DNA from: Mytilus edulis
Lineage: Eukaryota; Mollusca; Bivalvia; Mytilida; Mytilidae
Reading direction: 5' to 3'
Length of the DNA stretch: 64,000 nt
NCBI RefSeq assembly: GCF_963676685.1
Contig: NC_092346.1
Location: 43,273,289 to 43,337,288, forward strand
Part shown: piece after piece, positions 33,438 to 43,384 of the stretch
Position numbering within the stretch: position 1 is the first letter of the stretch
Layout: each line of letters opens with the position of its first letter
Made by a program: the position numbers and the translations under genes
The notes under the pieces: model-generated
Database searches by the model: none
Told to the model about the DNA's origin: nothing
What the model saw: the letters and a program-made list of their open reading frames with translations, nothing else

Positions 33438-34279
33438 ATGGCCACACCGGTAAAGAAGGAAAACGTTACTTGTTTTTGTTGTCTTTCTGCTGGTCAGACA
33501 AGATCCTTTAAGCTTGGTGGCAAGAAATGCGAGGAAACCGGTCTGGTAAACATTATTTCGTCATATTTAGATTCGACAATCCTAACAGAGTTGGTAAATT
33601 GCCAGGCACCAATTTGTCGAGGTTGCCTGAACTTCATTGAAAAATGGAACATCTTCAAAATTATGATGAAGGAGAATGCTGACTCCTACAGTCAAAAGGA
33701 AAATGTATGCAGGAGTAAGAGAATGTACAATTCCCCATGTGAGAGTTTAAGTAAATGTGAAGAAGTGAGTAAAGGCTACAAAAAATCGAAATCGACATCT
33801 AGGTCACCTGCAAAAAAAATGTTAATTCTTACAGAACCAGGGGAACCGTTGGTTAGTCAAATTTTGGACAATTCAATGGACCGAACCATTGGAAATATTG
33901 ATCAAATAAATGATCATCATGATCATTGCTATTTTGTTCGTACCACCGGCAAACCACAAACTGAAAGAGCAATGGAGATTAATATTGAAAACAAGCATGA
34001 ATCAGAATTAAAAGACAGGAATTCTACAACTTTTCAGAACTTGTTTAAATGTTTGATAAACAATGATCTAAATGGTTTAATTCATACTTTATTCAATGAC
34101 AGTTCCATTAAAAACAGATTAGAGAAGGCCTTTGCTGACGAAATTGACAAGAAGTGTTCACTTTTAGAAACACGGAATATAGCACTGTCATCTGTTTTAT
34201 ACAAGTGTAGATCGGTTCCTTTGCTCCATGATTCAGGGGATAAATTCATTAGTGATCTGGCACAAGAAATCAAGGACAG
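33438..34279 (+). CDS. Zinc-finger-like protein, first exon only (281 codons)
   Basis: The ATG at 33438 (MATPVKKENVTCFCCLSAGQ) is preferred because the longer upstream frame would start outside the element, in Ngaro sequence. The N-terminal 70 residues hold CFCC and CQAPICRGC, a four-to-six cysteine arrangement resembling a treble-clef/ZAD-type zinc finger. Then comes a basic Ser/Lys-rich linker (KSKSTSRSPAKK, about 115-130) and a charged C-terminal half (FQNLFKCLINNDLNGLIHTL ... FADEIDKKCSLLE). The frame ends at GACAG|GTAAAT, a good splice donor, so downstream exons existed. It is possibly the DNA-binding N-terminus of the element's transposase; no catalytic residues are visible. Confidence 0.55.
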
Positions 34280-34324
34280 GTAAATTCAATTAAGTGCTAT
34301 TTCATTTTGTATTTTAAAGTTAAA

Positions 34325-34460
34325 TAAAATTGAGAATAGAAATGGGGAATGTGTCAAAGAGACGACAACCCGACCAAATAAAAAAACAACAGCAGAAGGT
34401 CACCAACAGGTCTTCAATGATGCGTCCTTCAGCTGGCCCCTAAACAAATATATATGTGTA
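34325..34460 (+). repeat. Mussel repeat inside the helicase element
   Basis: AATGGGGAATGTGTCAAAGA to CTTCAGCTGGCCCCTAAACA; copy of the 25550 family, lacking the GCAGCGAGAAATTCCC part. Confidence 0.8.
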
Positions 34461-34599
34461 TATTTATACATTAGAAAGAACAAAATATAAGTCTTTTATA
34501 CATTTACATGCACAAATATTTGTTCTTGTGTAGGAAATTGATGAAGCAGACAGAATGATAGATTACCACAAATATTTATTTAGGGAGGGGTTGGTTCCT

Positions 34600-35139
34600 G
34601 GGCCAAAAAGAAAAACTACCTGAAAAAGCTATTGCATATTTACCATTTTTCAACAATATGACATTCATCAATAACCACACACTGAACTTTGCTGGTAAAT
34701 GTGTTATTTCTAAAAGTCCTTGTCCAGATTTTGTGTTGAAGAGTGCCTCAGGATGGCATAAAATGACTGAATATTTGCCATCAATAACATCTGTCAATGA
34801 ATAGTCCTTCAAGTCCATTTCATTTTCTTCTCCACCATCTACATGATCTACATTGCAAGAAAATGTAAGTTTGCAAGCACTTACTCCACGTGTCCTTAAA
34901 GAGGAGAGCTGATCTTTCTGGATAATGTTCAAAGGACTAACCACCAACACCAGCCCGTTCAGTAAGCTGGGCAAGAGGTGATAGCACAAAGATTTGCCAT
35001 AGGCAACCGGTAAATTACAAATCACATCTGATTCATTGCCTTTTAAAATGTTGCACAAGCACTCAAATTGTTTGTCCTTCAAAGTGATATTGTCGTCATA
35101 TTTACGTAGACATTCAAGAATACGTGCATTCTGATCCAT
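34600..35139 (-). pseudogene. RecQ-like superfamily 2 helicase, first exon, one frameshift
   Basis: The minus strand starts MDQNARILECLRKYDDNITL and shows LKDKQFECLCNIL (motif 0), NLPVAYGKSLCYHLLP (motif I, Walker A), LVVSPLNIIQKDQ (motif Ia), ILCHPEALFNTKSGQG (Ib region) and, in another frame, VQCVVIDECHIVEKW (motif II, DECH). A one-base loss near 34715 separates DECH from the rest. The exon probably ends at AAATG|GTAAAT at about 34631. Motifs III-VI are absent. DECH and the motif spacing fit RecQ-like helicases; host RecQ homologues are longer. Confidence 0.75.
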
Positions 35140-35566
35140 TTTTCGAGTACATGTGCGTTTGTTTACATTTTAAACCGATTTTCAAATGCAATGTCCTTCC
35201 GCGAACTATTTTGTTTTATTTATTTAAATATTGAACGAACATAACGATCACACATGTTTTTTTTCATATATTTTGGTAAAGAGACATAAAAGACGACAAA
35301 TAATACTTTCTGGAACTGTCGTAGGTCGTTTTATTATAAACGCGGACATGGTCGCAAAATGCGACCAAAATTAGCCGGGTGCAGAGAGATTGAGGAGGAA
35401 AGGACGATAACTCTGTCTGTATGGGAGATTGAGGCGAGGTTGCGATCAAACTAATCAACACAAATGTTAAATACCCAACAGTGAACCACCACGTACCCAA
35501 ATTAAAATATTAAAGTTTGTACCCAATGGATAACGGGCTTTAAAATTGTAGATTTTAAATCCTTTT

Positions 35567-37036
35567 GTGTTTAAAGTGATGTTATGAGTTTAATTTACTC
35601 ACGGTGACAAAGTTTGTTCCCGGAGTGCCGGTACCTATAGTTTTGTTGTTTATTTGAGATATTAACCTTTTTCATGTGTTCCTAAGTTATCCTGTTGGTG
35701 TAATAACCTTCATGATGAATACATATGTTAGTTCTTAATGAGTTTAAGCTGGAAAACATCTTTATTTACATAAAATGTCCAGTGTTTACATTTTGAATTG
35801 CCATTTCGGGAATTTCCCTAATAAGGAGAGATGGTTGCTGATTGGTCCGACTTATATAAGAGAGTCGGTGATTGGCTGATTTTCTTATAAAACTAAAATG
35901 ATCAGCTACAGAAAGCAGTAATTGTTGTGGTTTGGAATTGAATGTTATGAAACACCAAACTTGAAAGCTCGGAGAATTTAGGAGGAAATTAAGGAGCTAA
36001 ATTTGGGAGCTGTGGGAGTAAAGTTAAGAGACATATTTGGGAGCTTAAGGAGGAAAGTAAGGAGATAAATTTGGGAGCTTAAGAAGCTGTGGGAGTAAAG
36101 TTAGGAGACAAATTTGGGAGCATAAGGAGGAAATTAAGGAGGAAATTTGGGAGCTTAAGGAGCTGTGGGAGTAAAGTTAGGAGACAAATTTGGGAGCTTA
36201 AGGATGAAATTAAGGAGATAAATTTGGGAGCTTAAGGAGCTGTGGGAGTAAAGTTAGGAGACAAATTTGGGAGCTTAAGGAGGAAATTTAAGAGCTTAAG
36301 GAGCTGTGGGAGTAAAGTTAGGAGATAAATTTGGGAGCTTAAGGAGGAAATTAAGGTGATAAATTTGGGAGCTATGGGAGTAAAGTTGGGAGACATATTT
36401 GGGAGACTCTAGGAGGAAATTAAGGAGATAAAGTTGGGAGCCTATATGGGAGTAAATATATTTCTTTAAGTATTAAAGAAATAGATTGTCTTGGTCACAG
36501 TAATAACCATTACGGTATTTTTATACAGATAGTTATTTTAAATAGATGTTGTTGAATTAAGGCTACATAATTTTATAGGTGTTCTTTTATTGAGACCCTT
36601 TGTAAGCCTGAATGAGCTATATGCTAATGATAGTTTTCAAACTTGTCGACTGAATCTACAGAGTAGTTACTCTGGATTGCTATATATGTATGGGCATACA
36701 TAATTAATACGATAGACCAACCATACCAGGAACCCAACCAAACCAGTAACAACTAGAGCCTTCACAGCCATTCTCTCTGCCATTTTAAGATTGTCAAATA
36801 AATGATCAAAACTTTTATATGCTTTGTCTTTATTTATAAATAAAAATATATAACATTTGATAGACCTCTGATGTCTAGGTTAACGAAGCTGTAAAGTGTG
36901 TTGGTTCGACGGTATTCCAATTAGACGTCGGGGCCGTACATTTTATAGTATTATAATCATACCAGTTAAAGCAATCCCTTTTATTGTAACCTGTTATCTC
37001 TGGTGTCCGACTCTAACACCAGGGAGGCAGCGTTAT
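35567..37036 (+). repeat. 5' LTR, second part (right of the Ngaro insertion)
   Basis: Resumes exactly where the first part stops: GTGTTTAAAGTGATG follows TTCTATT directly in the 3' LTR. It includes the purine-rich tandem array and ends GGCAGCGTTAT. Confidence 0.85.
35965..36455. repeat. Purine-rich tandem array inside the 5' LTR
   Basis: Repeats of a composite unit of roughly 75 bp built from GGGAGCTTAAGGAGGAAATT, AAGGAGATAAATTTGGGAGC and GAGCTGTGGGAGTAAAGTTA. The strand is almost free of C. The 3' LTR array is 39545-39965 and differs in unit number. Confidence 0.85.
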
Positions 37037-37039
37037 ATT

Positions 37040-37057
37040 TGGTGGCAGCGGTGGGAT
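37040..37057 (+). promoter_or_regulatory. tRNA-Leu primer binding site
   Basis: TGGTGGCAGCGGTGGGAT starts three bases after the LTR end. Its reverse complement ends CCCACCGCTGCCACCA, the acceptor arm of a common animal tRNA-Leu plus CCA. Confidence 0.75.
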
Positions 37058-37130
37058 ATACATTTATAGAGTCTGTTGTTGTTTGTACAATTACATAATT
37101 TAATTATAAAACCAAAAATTATAATAAGAA

Positions 37131-37570
37131 TGGATGATTCAAACGTTGTTACGTTTGGCCCACATCTCAATGAGATTGTTGATGCAGATGCAACTATGCA
37201 TTAAGGTTTATTAGAGACACAAAGTTATGAAATTTATAAAAAAAGGAGAGAATGATGGCAGAGGCACGGTCAGAAATGAAACTCCGGATGGACAAATGTT
37301 TTTCCGATTTTTCAAATGATATGAACCATATGTTTGCAAAATTTGAAGTGCAAGCTATGAAAAGTAGGTCCACCCCAATTTTAGGACGGAGAATTGAAAG
37401 TACAGCAAATATCCGGGAACACATAATCAGGCAAGATAAGACATAAAAATAACAGTCATATTTCAGATATCCGACAGTCAAAACCTGATATCTCATGCAA
37501 AATTAAACCTCAAATCTATGACGGCTCAGATGATTTGGAGGAGTATTTGACTCAATTTGATTTAAAAAGC
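37131..37570 (+). pseudogene. gag relic of the LTR retrotransposon
   Basis: An ATG at 37131 opens a short frame that stops after 23 codons. Around 37498 the plus strand reads KIKPQIYDGSDDLEEYLTQF, the K-P-x-F/YDG-x4-W/LE-Y-x2-QF motif at the start of Ty3/gypsy capsid domains. Stops and frameshifts lie between, and nothing recognisable follows. Confidence 0.6.
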
Positions 37571-39028
37571 AGTTTTAGATTTAAAGTTAGATACTCATGT
37601 ATTTTAAACATGATGTTTTTTTTATCGGGCGGAAATAAAAGATGTCGCCATTTGTGGAATAGGTTTTATGTATAAATAGCATGTTGATATCCTTTCACTA
37701 AGGATGGCTTAATAGTTATAAAAAAATGAGGTTATACCTTGTTCATTGGTTTTAAAATGAGAGATGATGTCTCTTTAAAATTTCCAAAGCGGAAATTGTA
37801 GAAGTTAATGCTACAGAGATAAACTATTACTAACGGCACAGTATATGGTCGCGCTAAATAAAATTTTGTTGGGGTTTGTTTTAAACTTACGAACATTTTG
37901 GGTGAAAATACTGTACTTAATTGGTATTTTTAGTTTCAGAACTTTATTAAAACATAAAAAGTAATTTGACAGTTTGGTTAAAAATTCTGGTTATGTGGTG
38001 CTTTGCGATTGTTCAACATACTGATAGGATGATTTTTGAATGATTACAATTTTAGTGAAAGGCCCTTTGAAAAGAATGGTTATCTATACTTTTAATAAAG
38101 AAAATTAAAATAAAATATGTTGCTAGAAAGACTGTCTCAGTTAAGTACTGAAATGTAGATGTTTTGGCATGGCCAGTCAAAATATAAAACCTGAAGGTAT
38201 GTTTTCCGAGAGAGTTGATCAAAAGAGATAGAGTACATAGTGATCAGTAAATAACGAGAGGTACACAACGAGGCACCTTTCTAAGAAGGCTGCGTGCACC
38301 TAAGATATTTCACAGATCGTATAGAAGGTGGTGTTTGATTGCTCAAAAGAGATAGACTCATGAGTGACCTTATTACTGGTCAGTGTCTATAGAGCAAAGC
38401 TTGGCAAGAACGGGTCTGCAAGAGAAACATTGTACAATGTTTGCAAGCCCGGTGGAAAGTATGAAGAGAGCAACAAGTATATTTAACACCAAATAGGGTT
38501 TTAAAACAAAAATCATTAACAGACAGAAACGACATATATGCTCAAAAGAGATAGACACACGAGTGACCTAATCACTGGTCAGTGTTTATGGAGCATTTAA
38601 TGATAAAATGGTTTTGTTGGAGAAGCATTTCATTATGCTTGCAAACCAGAATATGAGAATGAAAGGAAAGAACCTCAAACCAGAGTGAAACGAAGTAATC
38701 AGTCCGATAGTAAAATACATGTATTATTGGTAAAAAAAATAAGCTCCTTTATGTGTTTTAATTGCAGAAAATTATATCTTTATGTCGTTGAGTTGTATCT
38801 ATATACTCTGTTTATCAGATATAGTAAAATATCCGCCAAATTGGAATAAGATTTTTGTTTTGAAAAATCAAAGTCATAAAGTACTGTAAGTATACTGAAT
38901 ATGTGCCTGATCAATGTTATTTAAATGTTTGTTGAATATTATAAAATATTACCCAATTTTAGTTCCTATTGCTGGGAACCAAATCAAATCAACCTATTTG
39001 GGGACCAAATTCTGAAGGATGGGGGCAA
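37571..39028 (+). other. LTR element internal region, noncoding
   Basis: No RT, protease or integrase motif in any frame. A 60-bp block (TGCTCAAAAGAGATAGAC to GTCAGTGT-TATRGAGCA) occurs at 38338-38397 and again at 38539-38598, about 200 bp apart. The end is the purine tract before the 3' LTR. Confidence 0.65.
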
Positions 39029-39108
39029 TGTAATGCCGTCAACCCCCCTTTTTGAATACTAGTATGCTGTGTTATTAAGTACAAATAATAATACGAAGAT
39101 GTCTGTGA

Positions 39109-39190
39109 GATGATATGCTTTCCGACCGTGCAAGGGCTGTATAGCCAGTCAAGGTCGTTAAAAACTTCCATTTGTTTGATGATATGCTTT
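39109..39190. repeat. 56-bp repeat fragment with 13-bp target duplication
   Basis: GATGATATGCTTT flanks the insert at 39109-39121 and 39178-39190; the 5' LTR has it once. The insert (CCGACCGTGCAAGGGCTGTA to CATTTGTTT) equals an internal piece of the mussel repeat at 25730-25785. Confidence 0.85.
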
Positions 39191-39544
39191 GCATATGAAT
39201 GTATTTGATACGCTGACTACACTAAAATTGATTTAATTCTATTGTGTTTAAAGTGATGTTATGAGTTTAATTTACTCACGGTGACAAAGTTTGTTCCCGG
39301 AGTGCCGGTACCTTTAGTTTTGTTGTTTATTTGAGATATTTACCTTTTTCATGTGTTCCTAAATTATCCTGTTGGTGTAATAACCTTCATGATGAATACA
39401 TATGTTAGTTCTTAATGAGTTTAAGCTGGAAAACATCTTTATTTAAATAAAATGTCCAGTGTTTACATTTTGAATTGCCATTTCAGGAATTGCCCTAATT
39501 AGAGAGATGGTTGCTGATTGGTCCGACTTATATAAGAGAGTCAA

Positions 39545-39965
39545 ATTTTGGAGCTTAAGGAGGAAATTAAGGAGATAAATTTGGGAGCTGAAGGAGCTGT
39601 GGGAGTAAAGTTAGGTGACAAATTTGGGAGCTTAAGGAGGAAATTAAGGAGGAAATTTGGGAGCTTAAGGAGCTGTGGGAGTAAAGTTAGGAGACAAATT
39701 TGGGTGCTTAAGGATGAAATTAAGGAGATAAATTTGGGAGCTTAAGGAGCTGTGGGAGTAAAGTTAGGAGACAAATTTGGGAGCTTAAGGAGGAAATTTA
39801 AGAGCTTAAGGAGCTGTGGGAGTAAAGTTAGGAGATAAATTTGGGAGCTTAAGGAGGAAATTAAGGTGATAAATTTGGGAGCTATGGGAGTAAAGTTGGG
39901 AGACATATTTGGGAGACTCTAGGAGGAAATTAAGGAGATAAAGTTGGGAGCCTATATGGGAGTAA
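39545..39965. repeat. Purine-rich tandem array inside the 3' LTR
   Basis: Same units as the array at 35965-36455 but fewer, starting TTTTGGAGCTTAAGGAGG directly after GAGAGTC. Confidence 0.85.
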
Positions 39966-40079
39966 ATATATTTCTTTAAGTATTAAAGAAATAGATTGTC
40001 TTGGTCACAGTAATAACCATTACGGTATTTTTATACAGATAGTTATTTTAAATAGATGTTGTTGAATTAAGGCTACATA

Positions 40080-41278
40080 GTTATTTTTTTTTTAACACTT
40101 GAATATAAATTTATTGCACTAAAGCTGTTAACAATAACCTTACCGCTACAGCTTTAACTGTAAGGTACCCTGAAATGGTTAGTATCTATAAGAACAGGGT
40201 TTCATATAGATAAGTATTATTTTCTTAAATTTTATATTAGAATATTACAACTTAATGCAATGTTCAATAATAATATAATACAATTCAATACTCTGATCTG
40301 AAATTAATGATATACTTTTCTTCAATACATAATTAAATAACGCCCATATAATACACTTGTCCGAAATTGATTGTCTGGTGTCAATTATCTCGTTTAAAAA
40401 TTACATGATTTAAGAGTGTGTGATATCGATTTTCTTGATCGGATGGTTTACCTTGTTTAAAGGTGAGAGAGAGCATGCTTTTTAAAGGATGTGTGTTGAA
40501 TTTGGCGACTTTATTTCTTTTTATTTGGATTTAAAACATATTAGGTAAGTCATTTCTTTATTTATATTAGTTAAGGTGTTCTAGAAATATCTTCTTTAAG
40601 AGTGTTTTATTTTTGGAGAAATTAAAGTTTGAAGCACTTGGACTGTAGTATATTCTTGTAGATTGTAGGATCTTACGTATTCTTCAAATTCAGATTTAAA
40701 GAGATTGAATACATTAGTAGATTTATTTCTTTGATTGGATACATAGTATGATTTGTAGATAGCAAATCCTATCAGTGTCAGAATTATATTGAATCCGATA
40801 TACTCATCATCTGTTATTTTGTAGCCTATTACAATATCTTTTAAGTTAATGTTTTTATTAAAATTCATTTGAGATAAGATTTTATTAATGATTTCCCAAA
40901 ATTCTTTTAGAAATTTACATTCGATAAAAAAATGTTGATACGTGTCTTTAAGTTGACAAAGTTGACAAAATGGACTAGTGTCGATTTTCCATTTGTAGAG
41001 ATTTTCTCTATTTGGTAAAATGCAACTTATTAATTTCCATCTAAACATTTTAAGTTTATTCAGTTTTAAATGTTGGTGTATAAACTTAAACATATATTTG
41101 GTAAAATTATAATTTATTTCTAATTCATTTTTCCATTTATTTATGCCTATGTTTGGAGAGATTTTTTTTTGAACCAGCAATTGATACACGTTTTTGTTGC
41201 TTAAATTTTCAATTTCAATGTTTTCTTTGTTTATATTGATAGATAATCTGTTAACATTTACTTTTGATTTGATGGATT
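40080..41278 (-). mobile_element. LINE 3' fragment inserted in the 3' LTR
   Basis: Absent from the 5' LTR. Minus-strand frame 41189-40596 (197 codons) is the C-terminal end of a LINE ORF2: LKMFRWKLISCILPNRENLY, WKIDTSPFCQLCQLKDTYQH with FFIEC (C-x2-C-x7-H-x4-C knuckle), then IILTLIGFAIYKSYY. This resembles L1/Tx1-like elements. The poly(T) at 40083-40093 is the minus-strand poly(A) tail. CATA is shared by both junctions; a longer target duplication is not seen. It is 5'-truncated and lacks the RT core. Confidence 0.75.
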
Positions 41279-42149
41279 CATAATTTTATAGGTGTTCTTT
41301 TATTGAGACCCTTTGTAAGCCTGAATGAGCTATATGCTAATGATAGTTTTCAAACTTGTCGACTAAATCTACAGAGTAGTTACTCTGGATTGCTATATAT
41401 GTATGGGTATACATATATTTAATACGATAGACCAACCATACCAGGAACCCAACCAAACCAGTAACAACTAGAGCCTTCACAGCCATTCTCTCTGCCATTT
41501 TAAGATTGTCAAATAAATGATCAAAACTTTTATATGCTTTGTCTTTATTTATAAATAATAATTATATAACATTTGATAGACCTCTGAAGTCTAGGTTAAC
41601 GAAGCTGTAAAGTGTGTTGGTTCGACGGTATTCCAATTAGACGTCGGGGCCGTACATTTTATAGTATTATAATCATACCAGTTAAAGCAATCCCTTTTAT
41701 TGTAACCTGTTATCTCTGGTGTCCGACTCTAACACCAGGGAGGCAGCGTTATAATAGGGCGTAATATATACAATTTTGTTTTAACTAGCTTGGATTTCAT
41801 ATGCCACTGCACTAGAGGATCCACAGTTTGAGCAAATTAACGTTTTTATTCGTCATCACGGGATTACATTAGGAACCTTTTCTTTGGTACACATAGTTTG
41901 TTAATTGAAGTTGGTCTTAGGTCATAACATCCGTCAGAATTAAGTTGAACTGAAGAAATCAAACGTCGATACCCTTGAAACTTTTTGACTGCCCTATTCT
42001 AGTGCTACACAGAAAGCGACGAATACTTATTATTTTGTTTAGGTCAAATTAGGTTTGAAGCCGTCTAAAACTTTATTATGTTTTTTTGTTTCTTGTTTTC
42101 ATTGATAATGAGATGTGATGTGGGTTTATTTCTGTTATCTTCATTCATC

Positions 42150-42330
42150 TTTTCTTACCCTGTGCAATACAGAGGGTGCCAATTAAAAGGCATTATCTGT
42201 GTAACACCCCTAGATTTCTACGGTGTTCGTGTTGCTCAGTCTTTAGTTTTCTATGTAGTGTTTTGTAGACAACTGTTTTGTTTTCTCGTTTTTCTCCATG
42301 AATATGTATCATAGAGTTATTGATAAGGGT
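42150..42330 (+). repeat. Interspersed mussel repeat, diverged
   Basis: TACGGTGTTCGTGTTGCTCA, GTCTTTAGTTTTCTATGTAG and TGTTTTGTAGACAACTGTTTTG, matching the central part of the 11575 family. Confidence 0.55.
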
Positions 42331-43290
42331 GCTTGCAGGAATGTGGTCATTGAAATTCATTTTTATACAGTTTGAAAATAGGAAAAAGATAAGAATGTGC
42401 TGTATATGTCATTATCATGAGTAAAAATCCGAGAACTTTTTTTTCATAATATTGCTTTTGTTTGTTTTACAGTAAATATATTTATTGCTATATTTGCTGA
42501 TACTGGAGTATTTTTTGTTTATTTGTTTAAGTAAAGAGAACCTTTGTCAGTTTTAATTGGGAATATTGCCAAATATGAACAGGAAGGCAATTAAGATAAT
42601 TATCGCTCTTTTGCTCATTTTTCCTTTGATCTTTTTTTTGATAATATTTTTTATTATATACTTAGACTAAATAACATATGATTTTTACTGTATCATAAAA
42701 GCATGAAACTAACGTAAATTCCATATTTTTCGAATTGGTGCTAATCGGGCTGATATGAAAAGTTTATCACAGGCTTCGACTGTTATCACTTTCCGTAACG
42801 TTATCGCATGGCAATCCGGTGATACTCTTCAAATTCCGGAAACTACACCTCAATGCTAGGTTTTCAGTGAAAAACATTACAAAGTAGACTATAGTGTACA
42901 AAACAATTATATGGATTCTGGAAAGTATACTGTGTAAAATAATAATTAAAATTAAGTAAATACAAAAGGTAAAAAATAAAAATATTAGATAAATGCATTT
43001 TTGAAAAGTTTCAAACCTAATTTAGAAAGTTACTACATTTCCAAACAGTGTTCAGTATGTATATTGTTAAATTATTTTTTTTGTCGATTCGTCCATATTA
43101 AAATGTTTTTCTTCTCTGTTGAGGCATTTGATAGAAAGATTTCATATCGATTGTACTAGATTTGGGGTCCGACGTCCGTGAACTTTTCACTTTTTGAACT
43201 TCTATTTGGGAACCACGTAAAAGGATCAATATATTAATCTGTTATTTTTCTCCATTGTTAAAGGATATGATAAAAATATAATAACATGTC
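42331..43290. other. No recognisable feature
   Basis: AT-rich intergenic sequence; no coding motif. Confidence 0.5.
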
Positions 43291-43292
43291 AA

Positions 43293-43384
43293 TTTTCATA
43301 TTGCATGTATTATCAGCCCTCGAGCCATGCGGCTCTTGGGCTGATATTGAACCTAGGGCTGATATTACATGCGATATGAAAAAT
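43293..43384. repeat. Imperfect hairpin (MITE-like)
   Basis: TTTTCATATTGCATGTATTA and ATCAGCCCT on the left pair with AGGGCTGATATTACATGCGA and TATGAAAA on the right, with three mismatches. The centre has a second small inverted repeat (ATCAGCCC...GGGCTGAT). Confidence 0.65.

Larger units (their letters stand above)
33314..35432. mobile_element. DNA element with perfect 62-bp inverted ends carrying zinc-finger-like and RecQ-like helicase exons
   Basis: TCAATCTCCCATACAGACAG and 42 further bases at 33314-33375 are repeated as an exact reverse complement at 35371-35432. GCGAGG (seven bases if one mismatch is allowed) flanks both ends and is present once in the uninterrupted A2 copy. Inside, two convergent first exons, one from each end, finish in splice donors with no later exons. 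This suggests an internally deleted copy of a larger two-gene element. The superfamily is not certain; helicase-bearing Academ-type elements are one candidate, but their duplications are reported as shorter. Identical ends imply recent insertion. Confidence 0.8.
28449..35566 (-). mobile_element. Ngaro/DIRS-type tyrosine-recombinase retrotransposon with split direct repeats
   Basis: Read on the minus strand: A1 (35566-35433 plus 33313-33235), coding region, B1 (29490-29163), A2 (29162-28957), a 180-bp spacer, B2 (28774-28449). B1 abuts A2, giving the end-to-end junction AAATCCTTTT|ATCCTCGAGG, and the element ends are the same two sequences. This A1-ORFs-B1-A2-B2 layout defines Ngaro/PAT-like elements. 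The insertion interrupts the LTR with no target duplication, as expected for recombinase integration, and the empty site survives in the other LTR. Coding parts: RT-RNase H, tyrosine recombinase and SGNH hydrolase, all with disruptions; part of the RT is deleted. Confidence 0.85.
28304..41752 (+). mobile_element. Ty3/gypsy-like LTR retrotransposon, coding-defective, with nested insertions
   Basis: Long direct repeats start TGTAATGCCGTCAACCCCCC (28304 and 39029) and end GGGAGGCAGCGTTAT (37036 and 41752). AATAG flanks both outer ends (28299-28303 and 41753-41757), a 5-bp target duplication. The primer site TGGTGGCAGCGGTGGGAT at 37040-37057 is complementary to an 18-nt 3' end of a tRNA-Leu including CCA. 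A purine tract (GAAGGATGGGGGCAA) precedes the 3' LTR. The internal region is only about 2 kb, with a broken gag start and no protease, RT, RNase H or integrase. The uninterrupted LTR is about 1.6 kb. Confidence 0.85.
39029..41752 (+). repeat. 3' LTR (with a 56-bp insert and a LINE insert)
   Basis: Matches the joined 5' LTR. Differences: an insert at 39122-39177, loss of about 100 bp before the purine array near 39543, fewer array units, and a 1.2-kb LINE fragment at 40080-41278. The site of the Ngaro insertion is empty here (39243/39244). Confidence 0.85.

Noticed and set aside
34576..35139. Host RecQ helicase gene
   Set aside because: It sits entirely within a recently inserted inverted-repeat element, has a frameshift before DECH and lacks motifs III-VI.
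39548..39745. 65-codon ORF in the purine-rich array
   Set aside because: Glu/Lys-rich reading of tandem GGAGxxAAG units, also interrupted in the other LTR.
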